A stretch of DNA of 64,000 bases from Sulfolobus sp. S-194 (GTDB taxonomy: Archaea > Thermoproteota > Thermoprotei_A > Sulfolobales > Sulfolobaceae). The DNA lies in assembly GCF_012222305.1 (NCBI RefSeq), contig NZ_CP035730.1, positions 2,383,501-2,447,500 on the forward strand, in the 5' to 3' direction. Position 1 is the stretch's first letter; every line of letters starts with the position of its first letter. The notes beneath the pieces are model-generated. The model ran no database searches. It was not told the DNA's origin and saw nothing but the letters and a program-made list of their open reading frames with translations. This document shows, one piece after another, positions 20,994-30,375 of this stretch. Position numbers and translations under genes: made by a program.

Positions 20994-21629
20994 TTATCTT
21001 GGTATTATTCCTTTTCTCTTCATTTCTCTTACAACTAGTTCTCCAATCCTTGATAAGCCGTAATATTTATGATGAGTACGTGTTTCTTTTTTTGGTTTTG
21101 ATCTCCTATCTATAAATTTTATTATTTTAGCGTTTTTTTCCTCAAGCAATCCTGCTTTTTCTAATTCTTCTAATTTAGGAGTAACTTCCTCTAAAGGTTT
21201 GTGAAGTAATTTTGCATAAGTTAAAGCATGATCCGCATTTACTTCATCAGCAATTTTAAGTATGTCAATAGCCATTTGATCATTTTTGACTAAATCTATA
21301 TATGCATCGATCAACTCTTTCTCGTCTAATTGTCTTAAAAGATGATCTCCTTCTCTTGTAAGTTTATAATATGTATGATGCTTATGGACTTCTTTACTTA
21401 ATTTAAACTTAGCCTCAGTGTTTTTTAACGTAGCTCCATGAACCCTCTCAATTAGTCCTACTTTTTCAAGTTTATCTAATAAATCTACTACTTCTTGTAT
21501 TGGAATTTTAGTGTTTAGCATTATTGATTTTCCATAGTCTACGTTAGCTTTCTTTAAATGTTTTAGGATTTCTAACATTCTTTTATCTTTTAAAATTTCT
21601 AATAATTTTTGCTTTAATTCTTCATCCAT
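20994..21629 (-). CDS. Tandem winged-helix regulator (DUF2250-like)
   Basis: 211 residues built from two similar halves (about 1-100 and 105-211), each a helical DNA-binding-like unit ending in a TYYKLTREGDHLL or HKYYGLSRIGELV stretch with HH or HTHH before it. The family looks like archaeal DUF2250, which is ArsR/winged-helix related; the name is from memory. The duplication would let one chain act like a dimer. It is convergent and adjacent to meaB (stop codons touching) and 3 nt downstream of the alpha/beta hydrolase on the same strand. Targets unknown. Confidence 0.7.
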   Translation of the reverse strand: MDEELKQKLLEILKDKRMLEILKHLKKANVDYGKSIMLNTKIPIQEVVDLLDKLEKVGLIERVHGATLKNTEAKFKLSKEVHKHHTYYKLTREGDHLLRQLDEKELIDAYIDLVKNDQMAIDILKIADEVNADHALTYAKLLHKPLEEVTPKLEELEKAGLLEEKNAKIIKFIDRRSKPKKETRTHHKYYGLSRIGELVVREMKRKGIIPR

Positions 21630-21632
21630 CCT

Positions 21633-22214
21633 TCACTCTCCCTTCAAGAATTTTACTATTTCCTCATTAAACTTCTTAGCATCATCAAGATAGCATGCAT
21701 GCTGTTTTCCAACAATTATAAGTTTAGCCGATTTTATATGATTTAGAATTATTTCAGCATTTCTTCTTGGAGAAATACTATCTTTTTCTCCCCAGATTAG
21801 AAGTATTGGTTTTCCATCTAGATTTTTAAGTTTACTTTCATAGGAAGGAACTCCAACCGCACCTACTAGTACTAAACCTTCTACCATGTTAGGATTATCG
21901 ACTGCAAAGCCTAGAATAGCTTCACCGCCCATAGACGCTCCTAAAAGATATGCTTTTTCTATATTCATTGTGTCCATAAAATCTTTGATGAAACTTGAAA
22001 GAGAATCGAAATCACCATTTTGTGATTTACCAAAACCGGGAAAGTCTATTGAAATTGCCTTAAATCTTGCTGATGCTATAGAACTTACTGTACCAGTTTC
22101 TACCCAGGTATATGCATTAAATCTGGCTCCATGGAATAATAAGAAAGGTTTTCCTTCTCCTTCTTCAATAAAATGAATTTTAGCACCTTTTACGTTAACA
22201 AAGTTATCTTTCAT
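21633..22214 (-). CDS. Alpha/beta hydrolase
   Basis: 193 residues, a short member. The oxyanion HGARFN region, the nucleophile elbow GASMGG (Ser about 94), the aspartate in WGEKDSIS and the histidine in KQHACY give the full catalytic triad. The lid region is nearly absent. This fits small esterases or carboxylesterase-like hydrolases; substrate unknown. It shares a strand and a 3-nt gap with the DUF2250-like regulator, likely one transcript. Confidence 0.85.
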   Translation of the reverse strand: MKDNFVNVKGAKIHFIEEGEGKPFLLFHGARFNAYTWVETGTVSSIASARFKAISIDFPGFGKSQNGDFDSLSSFIKDFMDTMNIEKAYLLGASMGGEAILGFAVDNPNMVEGLVLVGAVGVPSYESKLKNLDGKPILLIWGEKDSISPRRNAEIILNHIKSAKLIIVGKQHACYLDDAKKFNEEIVKFLKGE

Positions 22215-22278
22215 GAATGAATAGTTAATTTTTAAGACTAAAAAATTTGTTATCTGGCTAAAGATTCATTTTCAAATA

Positions 22279-23100
22279 CTAGCTTTTATACTTTTCTTCT
22301 TCCTCAATCTTATTAGAAATGAAATCTATCAAACTCTTATCAATTACGTTAACTGCTGGATACACTTTCCAACTTAACACTTTTGAATATTTTATAAATG
22401 TAGAAACTTTAATATTCCATGGAGGAGAAGAAAAAAGCTGAAGAACCTTATTAAAATCTTGCAAAAGAAACACCTTTCCTGGAGATACTGCAAAGACTAA
22501 ATCCGCTTTTGTGGATAATGCCGTAGGTGCTAATGCATCGTTGTAAGATTCTATTATAAGATTTGAATTTAAAAATTTTGATACACAATAATCTGCTAAT
22601 GTTGAAGAGGAATCTATTAGTTCCCTTATTTTTTCTGGCTGAGTTTCTATAGCACGAACTTCTTCTAAGAATTCCTCTAAAGGTTTCCTTATTGAATCTG
22701 GTATAATTGAGTAAAATACTGAGGAATATAAATGATAGACTTTATTACAATCATAATATCTAATCATTACTGGTATACCTGAGCTAATTAGCTCATTATA
22801 TAATCTGATATTCATTTGAATTTTTTCTATGTCTGGTGGGGAAAACAAAATTGCAAATGGATTTATCTCTTCTACTGGCATGCCAGTTTCGTCATAATAT
22901 TTTAATGCGTCATTTCCTGCTAGAATTTTTAGTTCTCTACTTCTTAGTAATGTAGAAAAACTATACCATACATTATGCCCAGCAACTGGCTTTAATGGTC
23001 TAAAATCGTAGCCAATATTTCTCAGTTCTCTCAATAAATGTAAGGAAAAAGTAGTCTTACCTGAATCAAATTGTAATAATCCATTTATTAATATCCTCAT
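22279..23100 (-). CDS. Predicted P-loop ATPase linked to PEP carboxylase
   Basis: 273 residues. The N-terminus has a P-loop [13 protein letters not shown] (about 12-24) preceded by a strand ILINGLLQ, similar to small SIMIBI-class or dethiobiotin-synthetase-like ATPases. Then K-P-V-A-G-H-N-V resembles a switch region. The rest lacks recognisable motifs apart from [14 protein letters not shown] near residue 200. The start codon overlaps the ppcA stop by 4 nt (ATGA), so the two are translated together. A role in PEP carboxylase regulation or in an unrelated cofactor step can only be guessed. Confidence 0.7.
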   Translation of the reverse strand: MRILINGLLQFDSGKTTFSLHLLRELRNIGYDFRPLKPVAGHNVWYSFSTLLRSRELKILAGNDALKYYDETGMPVEEINPFAILFSPPDIEKIQMNIRLYNELISSGIPVMIRYYDCNKVYHLYSSVFYSIIPDSIRKPLEEFLEEVRAIETQPEKIRELIDSSSTLADYCVSKFLNSNLIIESYNDALAPTALSTKADLVFAVSPGKVFLLQDFNKVLQLFSSPPWNIKVSTFIKYSKVLSWKVYPAVNVIDKSLIDFISNKIEEEEKYKS

Positions 23101-24632
23101 CCTAATGATTTTCTTATTTTTGCCATTTCTAAAAGGTAACTCTTAGCTTCATCAATGTTACCCTCTTTTAATGCTATTAGTGCCAAACTGGATATTAATG
23201 CATGCTTTCTGCCCACTGAGTTTGAGTCGCCTATTTTAATGTTAAGAGTACTTTCTGCATATGACAAATCCTCCATAATTTTCTTTATGGTTTCTTCACT
23301 TACATTCCAAATCTCTTTCATTAAGTCTAATGAATCATAACTTACAAACTTAGCAGCAGCTTGAAGATCATGTTTAATATATCTATAATTTTTCTCTAAT
23401 ACTTCCCATTCTTTTTCAGTAAGCTTAGATAGTGAAGATACACCTATGAGTTCTGGAGGTATACCAATTGAATATAGTGCACCAGTGAACGTTATTGCTC
23501 TTGGTAAAGTAACTTTACCTGTACTCCTAGAATAACCAAATAAGCCTATATGCAATTTTCTAGCTCTTCTTTTAGGCAGAAGTAGTGCTATCTTATTTAT
23601 TATATCTGCCAAACTTTCTATTATAGGTTGATATGAAGAAGTATATACGCTTGCTATTCTATATAATATCTTCTCATCTTCTTCGTCTAATAATTCAAAT
23701 TCAGATATTTCCCTCTCATTAATCTTTCTAATAGCATTATTAACTTCATTATCCTCATAGTCGTATTTAAAAGCAGATTGCACTGTAAAAGTATAAACTC
23801 CCCTATACTCATCTATTACTTTTTCAAAGTTCATAGGATTAAAATGTCCTCTAAACGGCAATGAACCTACTCCTATTAAAGGAAATATTTTGATACCATA
23901 TTTTTTCTCCATCTTACCTAGTCTGTTCAAAGCATATTTTACAGACAATACAGCCGAAATAAGACCATAATTCATTGCAGGATCAGATCTAGCTAAGAAT
24001 ACTCTCATATAGGGAGGTTTCATCGCTTTAATATATTCACCTACTATTTGATCTATCCTAAACATAGAATCCCTATCTTCGATCAAAGGAATAATTTCGA
24101 TACTTTTAGGATTTATCTCTCCAATCAGATCTTTTACATAGATGTCATCAACCAATCTCACATTCTCTTTATTCACTATAGCAACTTCATAATATTTCAC
24201 AATAGCAATTAATTCTTTATAATCTGTTGTAAAAGGTAAAATTACCTCAAACACTGGTGGTGTAGGTTTAGTATTAAAGAATTTCTCGGCCAGATCATAA
24301 GTAATTGGAATACTTTCCATTGTCTCAGCAAATACTTTCTTTTCAGCTCCTTCAATTTTTGGATTAGGTATCCTGTAGGTAAGAAATACGTCCCTACCTA
24401 AGATCTTCTCTTTAAAAAATTCAGGATATTGTGTTAGAAGTTTTCTCACTACATGGGTATCAACATCTTTTCCTTCAGCATCCCACATAACCTCATCTAT
24501 GCCATAATGCTCATAAGCTAAATAAGCCTCAATAACTTCGCTTTCACCACTAATAACTTCACTTCTACTCCACTCTGGTACTCTAGCATTATCTGGATGC
24601 TGAGTTGACATAGTCCTAGGTATCTTTCTCAT
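23097..24632 (-). CDS. ppcA: Phosphoenolpyruvate carboxylase, archaeal type
   Basis: 511 residues, the size of the small archaeal enzyme rather than the about 900-residue bacterial form. Recognisable blocks: [15 protein letters not shown] at the N-terminus, [28 protein letters not shown] and [17 protein letters not shown]. It carboxylates PEP with bicarbonate to oxaloacetate, feeding the C4 pool used in the autotrophic cycle. Divergent from the peroxiredoxin gene with a 68-nt shared promoter region, and followed by the ATPase gene in the same operon. Confidence 0.96.
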   Translation of the reverse strand: MRKIPRTMSTQHPDNARVPEWSRSEVISGESEVIEAYLAYEHYGIDEVMWDAEGKDVDTHVVRKLLTQYPEFFKEKILGRDVFLTYRIPNPKIEGAEKKVFAETMESIPITYDLAEKFFNTKPTPPVFEVILPFTTDYKELIAIVKYYEVAIVNKENVRLVDDIYVKDLIGEINPKSIEIIPLIEDRDSMFRIDQIVGEYIKAMKPPYMRVFLARSDPAMNYGLISAVLSVKYALNRLGKMEKKYGIKIFPLIGVGSLPFRGHFNPMNFEKVIDEYRGVYTFTVQSAFKYDYEDNEVNNAIRKINEREISEFELLDEEDEKILYRIASVYTSSYQPIIESLADIINKIALLLPKRRARKLHIGLFGYSRSTGKVTLPRAITFTGALYSIGIPPELIGVSSLSKLTEKEWEVLEKNYRYIKHDLQAAAKFVSYDSLDLMKEIWNVSEETIKKIMEDLSYAESTLNIKIGDSNSVGRKHALISSLALIALKEGNIDEAKSYLLEMAKIRKSLG

Positions 24633-24700
24633 TTCCTTAATAATTCGAGTTATCCCTTTTTAAACTAAACTATAAAAATAAGTTCGATTTTTGTTATTTT

Positions 24701-25153
24701 ATGCCACCAAATATTGGTGAATTAGCACCGGATTTTGAAGCAGAATCCACATTAGGTAAAATTAGGCTTTCAGATTATAAAGGTAAATTTGTAGTCCTAT
24801 ACTTCTATCCTAAGTCATTTACACCAGGATGTACTAGAGAAATACAAAGATTTTCGGAACTCTATGAAGAGTTCAAAAAACTAAATGCAGAAATAATAGG
24901 AGTAAGTGCTGATAATATAACTACGCAAAAAAGGTTCGCTGAGAAATATAATGCTAAATTCCCAGTTGTTGCAGATAAGGAAAAAAAGATAATTGAAACC
25001 TACGGAGTATTAAATGAAAAAGGAACTAGCGCCCAAAGAGTCACCTTTATTATTGACCCAGAAGGAAAAATAGTCGAAATACTAAGAAATTTAAAGAAAG
25101 CCGAAGAACATGCCGACAAAGCTCTTGATATAATAAAAAATAAGAAGTCATGA
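24701..25153 (+). CDS. bcp: Peroxiredoxin, Bcp/PrxQ type with a single cysteine
   Basis: 150 residues. The peroxidatic motif is FTPGCTREI with C at about 46; T and R of the active site are present. It has no other cysteine in the chain, so it must work as a 1-Cys peroxiredoxin, unlike PrxQ forms with a resolving Cys five residues later. It reduces H2O2 and organic peroxides using an external thiol donor. The 3' end overlaps the convergent nnr gene by 6 nt. Confidence 0.93.
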   Translation: MPPNIGELAPDFEAESTLGKIRLSDYKGKFVVLYFYPKSFTPGCTREIQRFSELYEEFKKLNAEIIGVSADNITTQKRFAEKYNAKFPVVADKEKKIIETYGVLNEKGTSAQRVTFIIDPEGKIVEILRNLKKAEEHADKALDIIKNKKS

Positions 25154-26647
25154 ATCAATAATTCTCTTATATAATTTTTTCTTAAATGATTCTATTGGAT
25201 CATTTAATACTATTGGAATTTTATTTAAAATATCGGTAGGAGTGATATGAGGCCCTAATTCAGAGTAAGCTAAAGTTCCAGACAAACTATTCACAAACAC
25301 ACCTAGTGCTGCAGCATCAAAAGGAGATATTTTTTGAGAAAGAAACGTCCCTATAATACCGGTTAAGGTATCACCTGTCCCTCCTACAGTCATTCCAGGG
25401 TTACCGGTTTTATTTAGTCTAAACTCCTTACCATCACTTACTATATCTACATAGCCTTTTAGTAAAACGATACAATTGCATTCCTTAGCTTTCTTTACCA
25501 CTTGAGTAATTCTTTTCTTTATATCTTTTTCAGCCTCTTCCTTGAAAAATATCTTAAATTCTCCAGCATGAGGAGTTATTACAACATTTGGATAGAGTCT
25601 ATACCCAGAAATTGCCTTCAAAGCGTCAGCATCAATTACAGTAGGCTTATTCTTTTCCATTAAGTAGTTTACAATCATTTTTGATGCTTCAATAGTTTCT
25701 TCACTTAGACCCATCCCGGGTCCTATAATTATACTATCAGCCCTATCTATCCAAGGTTTTAATTCCTCTAAATTATTAGGTGAGATATTTTTACCAGAAA
25801 GTTTTATAGCAATTAGATCCGGAGAGTATCCTGCTATAATTTTAGCGGTCTCTTCAGAAGAAGCAACGTAAACCAAATCAGCTCCGGTTCTTAATGCTGC
25901 CAATGCTGATAAAGCGGGTGCGCCAGTAAAAGTGTAACTACCACCTATTACTAATACTCTACCATTATCACCTTTCTTAGATTTATAATCCCTTTTCTTT
26001 ATGCTAACTACTAGATCACCCGGACCAACGTAAATTTCAGCTTCTGGTGGTATTCCAATTTTCTTTACAACTACATTAAAATTATATTTCAATAACCCTT
26101 TCTTCATATCATGAAAAGTCACTATTAAATCTGGTTTAACATATTCTCCTGGAGCCTCACCAGTATCAGCGTCTATCCCAGAAGGTAGATCTATTGAAAC
26201 TTTGAAACCTTTACTTTCGTTAAATACTCTTATTGCTGTAGCAAATGGTTCCCTTGGTTTTCCCCTAAATCCTGTACCTAGCATTGCATCCACTAACACA
26301 TCAGCTTCAACTGGTTTCAAATCTTCAAGATCCTTTATTTCATCAATCTCAATTGAATAATCCATATCAAGAATAGCATTATAATTAAAAACTGCATCTT
26401 TATGCTTATTTTCTCCTAAAACAATAACTTTAACCTTAACACCTTCACCAGCTAAGTGCCGTGCAGTTACTAATCCATCACCTCCCTTTCCTCCATGTCC
26501 TACAAATATTACTGCATTATTAGGTTTAATCCTCGTTAAGATCTCATCTTTTACACTTCTTCCAGCGTTTTCCATTAATAGAAGAGTCGGGATTCCTAAA
26601 GCCTCACTATTTATTTCGATAGCACGCATTCTTTTTGTGTCTATCAT
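25148..26647 (-). CDS. nnr: Bifunctional NAD(P)HX epimerase/dehydratase
   Basis: 499 residues, a fusion of two repair enzymes. The N-terminal epimerase (YjeF_N, about 1-205) shows LMENAGRSV, GHGGKGGDGL and DAMLGTGFRG. The C-terminal ADP-dependent dehydratase (about 225-495) shows GGSYTFTGAPALSA, GPGMGLS, DADALKAI, TPHAGEF and the catalytic GGTGDTLTG. It repairs hydrated NADH and NADPH, which form quickly at high temperature. Divergent from a region holding a C/D box sRNA on the same strand upstream. Confidence 0.96.
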   Translation of the reverse strand: MIDTKRMRAIEINSEALGIPTLLLMENAGRSVKDEILTRIKPNNAVIFVGHGGKGGDGLVTARHLAGEGVKVKVIVLGENKHKDAVFNYNAILDMDYSIEIDEIKDLEDLKPVEADVLVDAMLGTGFRGKPREPFATAIRVFNESKGFKVSIDLPSGIDADTGEAPGEYVKPDLIVTFHDMKKGLLKYNFNVVVKKIGIPPEAEIYVGPGDLVVSIKKRDYKSKKGDNGRVLVIGGSYTFTGAPALSALAALRTGADLVYVASSEETAKIIAGYSPDLIAIKLSGKNISPNNLEELKPWIDRADSIIIGPGMGLSEETIEASKMIVNYLMEKNKPTVIDADALKAISGYRLYPNVVITPHAGEFKIFFKEEAEKDIKKRITQVVKKAKECNCIVLLKGYVDIVSDGKEFRLNKTGNPGMTVGGTGDTLTGIIGTFLSQKISPFDAAALGVFVNSLSGTLAYSELGPHITPTDILNKIPIVLNDPIESFKKKLYKRIIDS

Positions 26648-26673
26648 TAATATAAAGTGCTAAGTAGGGATTT

Positions 26674-26729
26674 ATCTCAGTTTCGGGTTACTTCTTCACC
26701 AATCCGAGTTGAAGTCATTCATCACTTTC
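26674..26729 (-). ncRNA. C/D box guide sRNA (candidate)
   Basis: On the minus strand: C box GTGATGA (26725-26719), guide ATGACTTCAACT, D'-like CGGA, C'-like TGGTGAA, guide GAAGTAACCCGAAA, D box CTGA (26680-26677). C to D spans 49 nt, the standard Sulfolobus layout, and the segment is more G+C-rich than its flanks. A TATA-like TATTTAAA lies just upstream on this strand (about 26733-26750), overlapping the promoter of the divergent rubrerythrin-like gene. It ends about 30 nt before the nnr start. Expected target complement for the D guide: TTTCGGGTTACTTC. Confidence 0.75.
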
Positions 26730-26768
26730 TTTTAAATATTTTTATACTTAAACTATTATCCTTTACTC

Positions 26769-27194
26769 ATGAAGGGAACAAAAACCGAAATGGGATTAAA
26801 AGAATTATTCCTAGCTAATAGTGAAGATCATTTATTTCTATATTTTTTATCGGAAAAACTTGAAGAATTGAATAAAAAAGAAGAAGCTAAGATGCTGAAA
26901 GAAAAAGCATTAGTAGAGTTAGGACATGCTAAGGGAATTTTTGAAAAAATGAATAAATATTTAGGAACAGAATACTTAAGAAATTGGCTTAACGAACTAG
27001 AGAAAAATGAAACTAAAGAGATTAAGGAGAAGTTCGCGTATACAGCTACACAATATATGCTCAGCAAAATTCTTTCCGAAAAAGTTATAGATAAAAAAAC
27101 TAAAGAGGAATTATTAGCGAAAGCTAACGAAAAATACAATGAAGCTAAACAATGGTTTGAAGAATTACTTAAATCTGGCTCAGATTTAATGTAA
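26769..27194 (+). CDS. Rubrerythrin/sulerythrin-like four-helix protein with lost iron ligands
   Basis: 141 helical residues. The opening KGTKTEMGLKELF resembles the start of sulerythrin from Sulfolobales (KGTKT..NLK..F), and the ELGHAKGIFEKM stretch keeps one E-x-x-H pair of the ferritin-like diiron site. The other ligands look lost: in the first helix the usual glutamate is replaced (FLANSEDH), and the second E-x-x-H is replaced by ANEKYNEAK. There is no rubredoxin-like Cys4 tail. So it is probably a catalytically changed or structural paralogue. The alignment is by eye from memory. It precedes the tandem-repeat protein by 87 nt. Confidence 0.6.
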   Translation: MKGTKTEMGLKELFLANSEDHLFLYFLSEKLEELNKKEEAKMLKEKALVELGHAKGIFEKMNKYLGTEYLRNWLNELEKNETKEIKEKFAYTATQYMLSKILSEKVIDKKTKEELLAKANEKYNEAKQWFEELLKSGSDLM

Positions 27195-27237
27195 GGAATA
27201 CTATTTTAAAATATAAACGTAAATAGATAAACAAATC

Positions 27238-27272
27238 TTTATATATTCAAAGAGAAGATAGATATAAGGGGG
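27238..27272 (+). promoter_or_regulatory. Promoter and Shine-Dalgarno for the tandem-repeat protein gene
   Basis: A TATA-like ctttatatattc (27238-27249) is followed by a strong purine run aaggggg (27266-27272), 9 nt ahead of the ATG at 27282. Most first genes in this genome appear leaderless, so a short leader with a strong ribosome site suggests high expression. GGG at 27268-27272 can also pair with CCC at 27276-27278. Confidence 0.5.
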
Positions 27273-27281
27273 TTTCCCAAA

Positions 27282-27662
27282 ATGGCCCTCGTAGAAGTAA
27301 AAGAAATATTAAATAAATTCGTAGAAAAAGAAAGTGAAGAGCACGTAAGCACATACAATAATGTTGCACTAACGGCTAAGGCTGAAGGTTATAGTGACAT
27401 AGAAGCAATGCTATGCGCATATGCTGAACAAGAAGAAGATATTGCAAGAACAGCAAAGAAAGTTCTTGAATTATTATCAGTAAAAGAAGTATTAAGCAAA
27501 TTTGCAGAAAAAGAAAATGCTGAGCATGTTGCAGAATATAACAAAGTAGCCTTAACGGCTAAGGCTGAAGGTTATAGTGACATAGAAGCAATGCTATGCG
27601 CATATGCTGAACAAGAAGAAGATATTGCAAGAACAGCAAGAAAAATTGCTGGTGCACTTTAA
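27282..27662 (+). CDS. Acidic protein of two tandem 61-residue repeats
   Basis: 126 residues, made of two copies of a helical unit (VKE-LxKF-EKE--EHV--YN-VALTAKAEGYSDIEAMLCAYAEQ...). Each copy has E-x-x-H (ESEEHV or ENAEHV) and later AEQEEDIA, and one cysteine. The pattern AKAEGYSDIEAM-C-YAEQEED resembles the second half of rubrerythrin/sulerythrin-like bundles, so each repeat may be half of a ferritin-like four-helix fold; this is inference. 87 bp of the two copies are identical in DNA while flanks differ. It lies between a rubrerythrin-like gene and herA; function unknown. Confidence 0.75.
   Translation: MALVEVKEILNKFVEKESEEHVSTYNNVALTAKAEGYSDIEAMLCAYAEQEEDIARTAKKVLELLSVKEVLSKFAEKENAEHVAEYNKVALTAKAEGYSDIEAMLCAYAEQEEDIARTARKIAGAL
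27370..27456 (+). repeat. Perfect 87-bp direct repeat, copy 1
   Basis: Identical at every base to 27553-27639, 183 bp (61 codons) downstream and in the same frame. Confidence 0.93.
27553..27639 (+). repeat. Perfect 87-bp direct repeat, copy 2
   Basis: Second copy; the sequences just before and after the 87 bp differ between copies at both silent and amino-acid-changing sites. Confidence 0.93.
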
Positions 27663-27695
27663 AGCTATTTTTTGGTATTACCTTTTTCCTTATCG

Positions 27696-27708
27696 AAATT
27701 ATTTAAGC
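27696..27708 (+). promoter_or_regulatory. TATA-like box of the herA operon
   Basis: aaattatttaagc is centred 29 nt before the ATG at 27732, giving a leaderless herA transcript. This supports the start at 27732 and not the longer frame opening at 27672. Confidence 0.55.
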
Positions 27709-27731
27709 TCTTCTATTTAATCTATTTTTAT

Positions 27732-29219
27732 ATGATAATTGGTTATGTAGTTGGTTCAGCAACTACTCAAGAAGCAAATGTGTTATTAGAGAAAAAAGTA
27801 AGATCAGGTTATTACGTTACCTTAGAATATGATGATGAAAAAGTATTAGGCTTAGTTACGTTAATTACTACTGGAAGTCCTTTAGTTGATGACAGTCTCA
27901 ACGATATTGAACTTGTACAACGAATAAAGCAAATGGGAAATAAAATTCCTATTTACATGAAAGCTAAAGTTAAGTTACTTTGCAAATTGGACGGAAAACT
28001 CTCTCAGCCTGACTTACCTCCAGTAGCCGGAACACCTGTAAGATTAGCAACTAACGAAGAACTAAGTACGATATTTTCTGAGGGAACTATAAGGATCGGT
28101 AAATTAATTGGAAGCGATGTTGAGGTTAGGATCAGAGTAAACGCATTAACTAGGCACTTAGCTATTCTAGCTGCAACGGGGTCTGGAAAATCTAATACAG
28201 TTGCTATTCTTTCCTCTAGGTTATCTGAGGTATTTGGAGCAGTATTAATTTTTGATTATCACGGAGAATATTATGAGAGTGATATTAAGAATTTAAATGA
28301 CATAGAACCAAAAATAAATCCTCTAAATTTGACTCCAGATGAATTTGCGACTTTACTGGAAATTAGAGAAAATGCTACAATTCAATATAGGATATTAAGG
28401 AGAGCGTTCAAAAGTTTTCTTGAAGAAACTAAAGAAAAATTAAAAAATAGTAATGTGAACTATAATGAGCTTAATATTAATTTTAGGAATTTGATACTTA
28501 AAAAAGTTGATGAAGTAAGTAAAAACGAGAAAAGAAAGGATAGTAAAGATGAGGTTATTAATAAAATAGAAGATTTTCTAGATAGATACTCTGAGATTAT
28601 TGACTTCACTGCTGGGGATGTTGTAGATAAAATAAAAATAGGTAAAGTAAATGTAATAAACTTAAGTTCTCTGGATGAAGATGCAATTGATGCTATAGTT
28701 TCTCACTACCTAAGAAAAATATTAACTTCTAGGAAAGAAAATAAAATGAAGAGAAAACTCGGTTTAAGATTTCCAGTACTAGTAGTTATTGAGGAAGCTC
28801 ATGTGCTATTATCTAAAGATAGTAATACTCTAACAAAACATTGGGCTGGAAGAATTGCTAGAGAAGGAAGAAAATTCGGTGTCGGTCTAATAATCGTTAG
28901 TCAGAGACCTAAAGGAATTGACGAGAATATTTTAAGCCAAATGACTAACAAGATAATCCTTAAGATGGTTGAGCCTACTGATAAGAAATATGTACTTGAA
29001 ACTAGTGACAACCTTAGTGAAGATATAGTCGAGGGTCTTTCAGCCTTAGATACTGGGGAAGCAGTGATAGTTGGTAACATAGTGAGGATGCCAGCTATAG
29101 TAAAAATTGATAAGTTTGAAGGAAAACTAGCTGGAAGCGATCCAAATCTAATAGAAGAATGGAAAAGAGCTAAAGAAGAGATTGAGGAACACTCAGATGT
29201 ATTAAATTGGGGTGAGTAA
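27732..29219 (+). CDS. herA: HerA bipolar DNA helicase/translocase
   Basis: 495 residues from ATG 27732 (MIIGYVVGSATTQEA, the family N-terminus; the 20 codons upstream are not conserved in type). The N-terminal HAS barrel (about 1-95) is followed by the RecA/FtsK-like ATPase with Walker A ATGSGKSNT (about 147-155), Walker B VLVVIEEAH, and the arginine-finger region RIAREGRKFGVGL. The C-terminal TNKIILKMVEPTDKKYV is typical. HerA forms a hexamer, binds NurA and resects DNA ends after Mre11-Rad50. First gene of the four-gene operon; mre11 overlaps its end by 8 nt. Confidence 0.97.
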   Translation: MIIGYVVGSATTQEANVLLEKKVRSGYYVTLEYDDEKVLGLVTLITTGSPLVDDSLNDIELVQRIKQMGNKIPIYMKAKVKLLCKLDGKLSQPDLPPVAGTPVRLATNEELSTIFSEGTIRIGKLIGSDVEVRIRVNALTRHLAILAATGSGKSNTVAILSSRLSEVFGAVLIFDYHGEYYESDIKNLNDIEPKINPLNLTPDEFATLLEIRENATIQYRILRRAFKSFLEETKEKLKNSNVNYNELNINFRNLILKKVDEVSKNEKRKDSKDEVINKIEDFLDRYSEIIDFTAGDVVDKIKIGKVNVINLSSLDEDAIDAIVSHYLRKILTSRKENKMKRKLGLRFPVLVVIEEAHVLLSKDSNTLTKHWAGRIAREGRKFGVGLIIVSQRPKGIDENILSQMTNKIILKMVEPTDKKYVLETSDNLSEDIVEGLSALDTGEAVIVGNIVRMPAIVKIDKFEGKLAGSDPNLIEEWKRAKEEIEEHSDVLNWGE

Positions 29220-30375
29220 AACGCAGATTTTACATATTTCTGATACTCATTTAGGTAAGAGACAGTACAATCTTGATTTTAGGGAACAAGATGTGTATGA
29301 TACTTTCTCACAACTTATTGATATAGCTATTAAAGAGCATGTAGACGGCATAATACATACTGGTGATTTATTCGATATAAATGATCCCCCAAATAAGGCA
29401 GAAATAGTAGCTATAAGAGAACTTAAAAGGTTAAAAGAAGCTGGAATTCCATTTATAGTTATTGCAGGAGATCACGATAGTCCAAAAAAGTTTACATCTA
29501 TCTATCCTCAGAAAATATTAGAAGAATTTGATTTAATTAAATTCTTGTCTAAACCAGATACACCGTATAAATTAGGTGATATTGCTATTTATGGTATTTC
29601 TCATGTTCCAAATGTTGCCAAAGAGAGACTGAAAGAACTACTTTCTAGATTAAAACCGGAAAATAAGAAAAGTATACTGCTCTTACATCAAGGGCTAAAG
29701 GAGGTATTACCCTATGAGGGAGCATGGCAAATACAAATAGACGATCTACCTAAAGCTTTTCCCTATTATGCTTTAGGCCACTTTCATACAAGAAGGGTGT
29801 TTCAACTTGATGGCGGAAGAATTATTGAAATAGCTGGTTCACCAGATATATTGAGAGAAGAAGAAATAGACGGATATGAGAAAGAGGGAAAGGGTGCAAC
29901 ACTCATAGATTTCTCTGGTGATATACCTTCGATCCAGAAAATTAACATAGATGTTCGAAAGCAATATGTAGTAACTTTAAACACTAACAATCTAAAGGAG
30001 GAAATAAGGAAGTTAAGGGAGAAATATGATACAAAAAATGAGAAAAAACCCATATTTCATATTATACTTGAAGGAAAGTCTATTCCTAAAAATATTCTAA
30101 TGAAAGAGTTACAAGAAATTAATAACTTTGCTCCTTATTGGAGGATATATAAGGATAATACAAAAGAGAAAGATGAAAAAGATGTTAAAATTGATTTACC
30201 TACAGATACTACAATAGAAAATCTAATATATAATTATCTAGTTAAAATTGCTAATTTTTCAGAGATTGAAGCCAGAATAATAGTTGATATAATTAACCGA
30301 GCTGATGAAAGAGAATATGTTAAGGAAGAGTTGACTAAAATGATTGGTGTTGAAAATGATAATAAAAAGAATTGA
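29212..30375 (+). CDS. mre11: Mre11 nuclease
   Basis: 387 residues, GTG start at 29212 overlapping the herA stop by 8 nt. Phosphoesterase motifs are in order: HISDTHLG (I), HTGDLFD (II), AGDHDS (III, with GDHD where many have GNHD), LLLHQG (IV), YALGHFH (V) and AGSPD. The C-terminal cap and Rad50-binding region follow (about 260-387). Mn-dependent 3'-5' exonuclease and endonuclease working with Rad50 on double-strand breaks. The end overlaps rad50 by 20 nt when the rad50 ATG is used. Confidence 0.97.
   Translation: MSKTQILHISDTHLGKRQYNLDFREQDVYDTFSQLIDIAIKEHVDGIIHTGDLFDINDPPNKAEIVAIRELKRLKEAGIPFIVIAGDHDSPKKFTSIYPQKILEEFDLIKFLSKPDTPYKLGDIAIYGISHVPNVAKERLKELLSRLKPENKKSILLLHQGLKEVLPYEGAWQIQIDDLPKAFPYYALGHFHTRRVFQLDGGRIIEIAGSPDILREEEIDGYEKEGKGATLIDFSGDIPSIQKINIDVRKQYVVTLNTNNLKEEIRKLREKYDTKNEKKPIFHIILEGKSIPKNILMKELQEINNFAPYWRIYKDNTKEKDEKDVKIDLPTDTTIENLIYNYLVKIANFSEIEARIIVDIINRADEREYVKEELTKMIGVENDNKKN

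Noticed and set aside
27672..27731. 20-codon N-terminal extension of HerA
   Set aside because: It is hydrophobic by chance, contains the promoter, and family N-termini begin at MIIGYV (27732).
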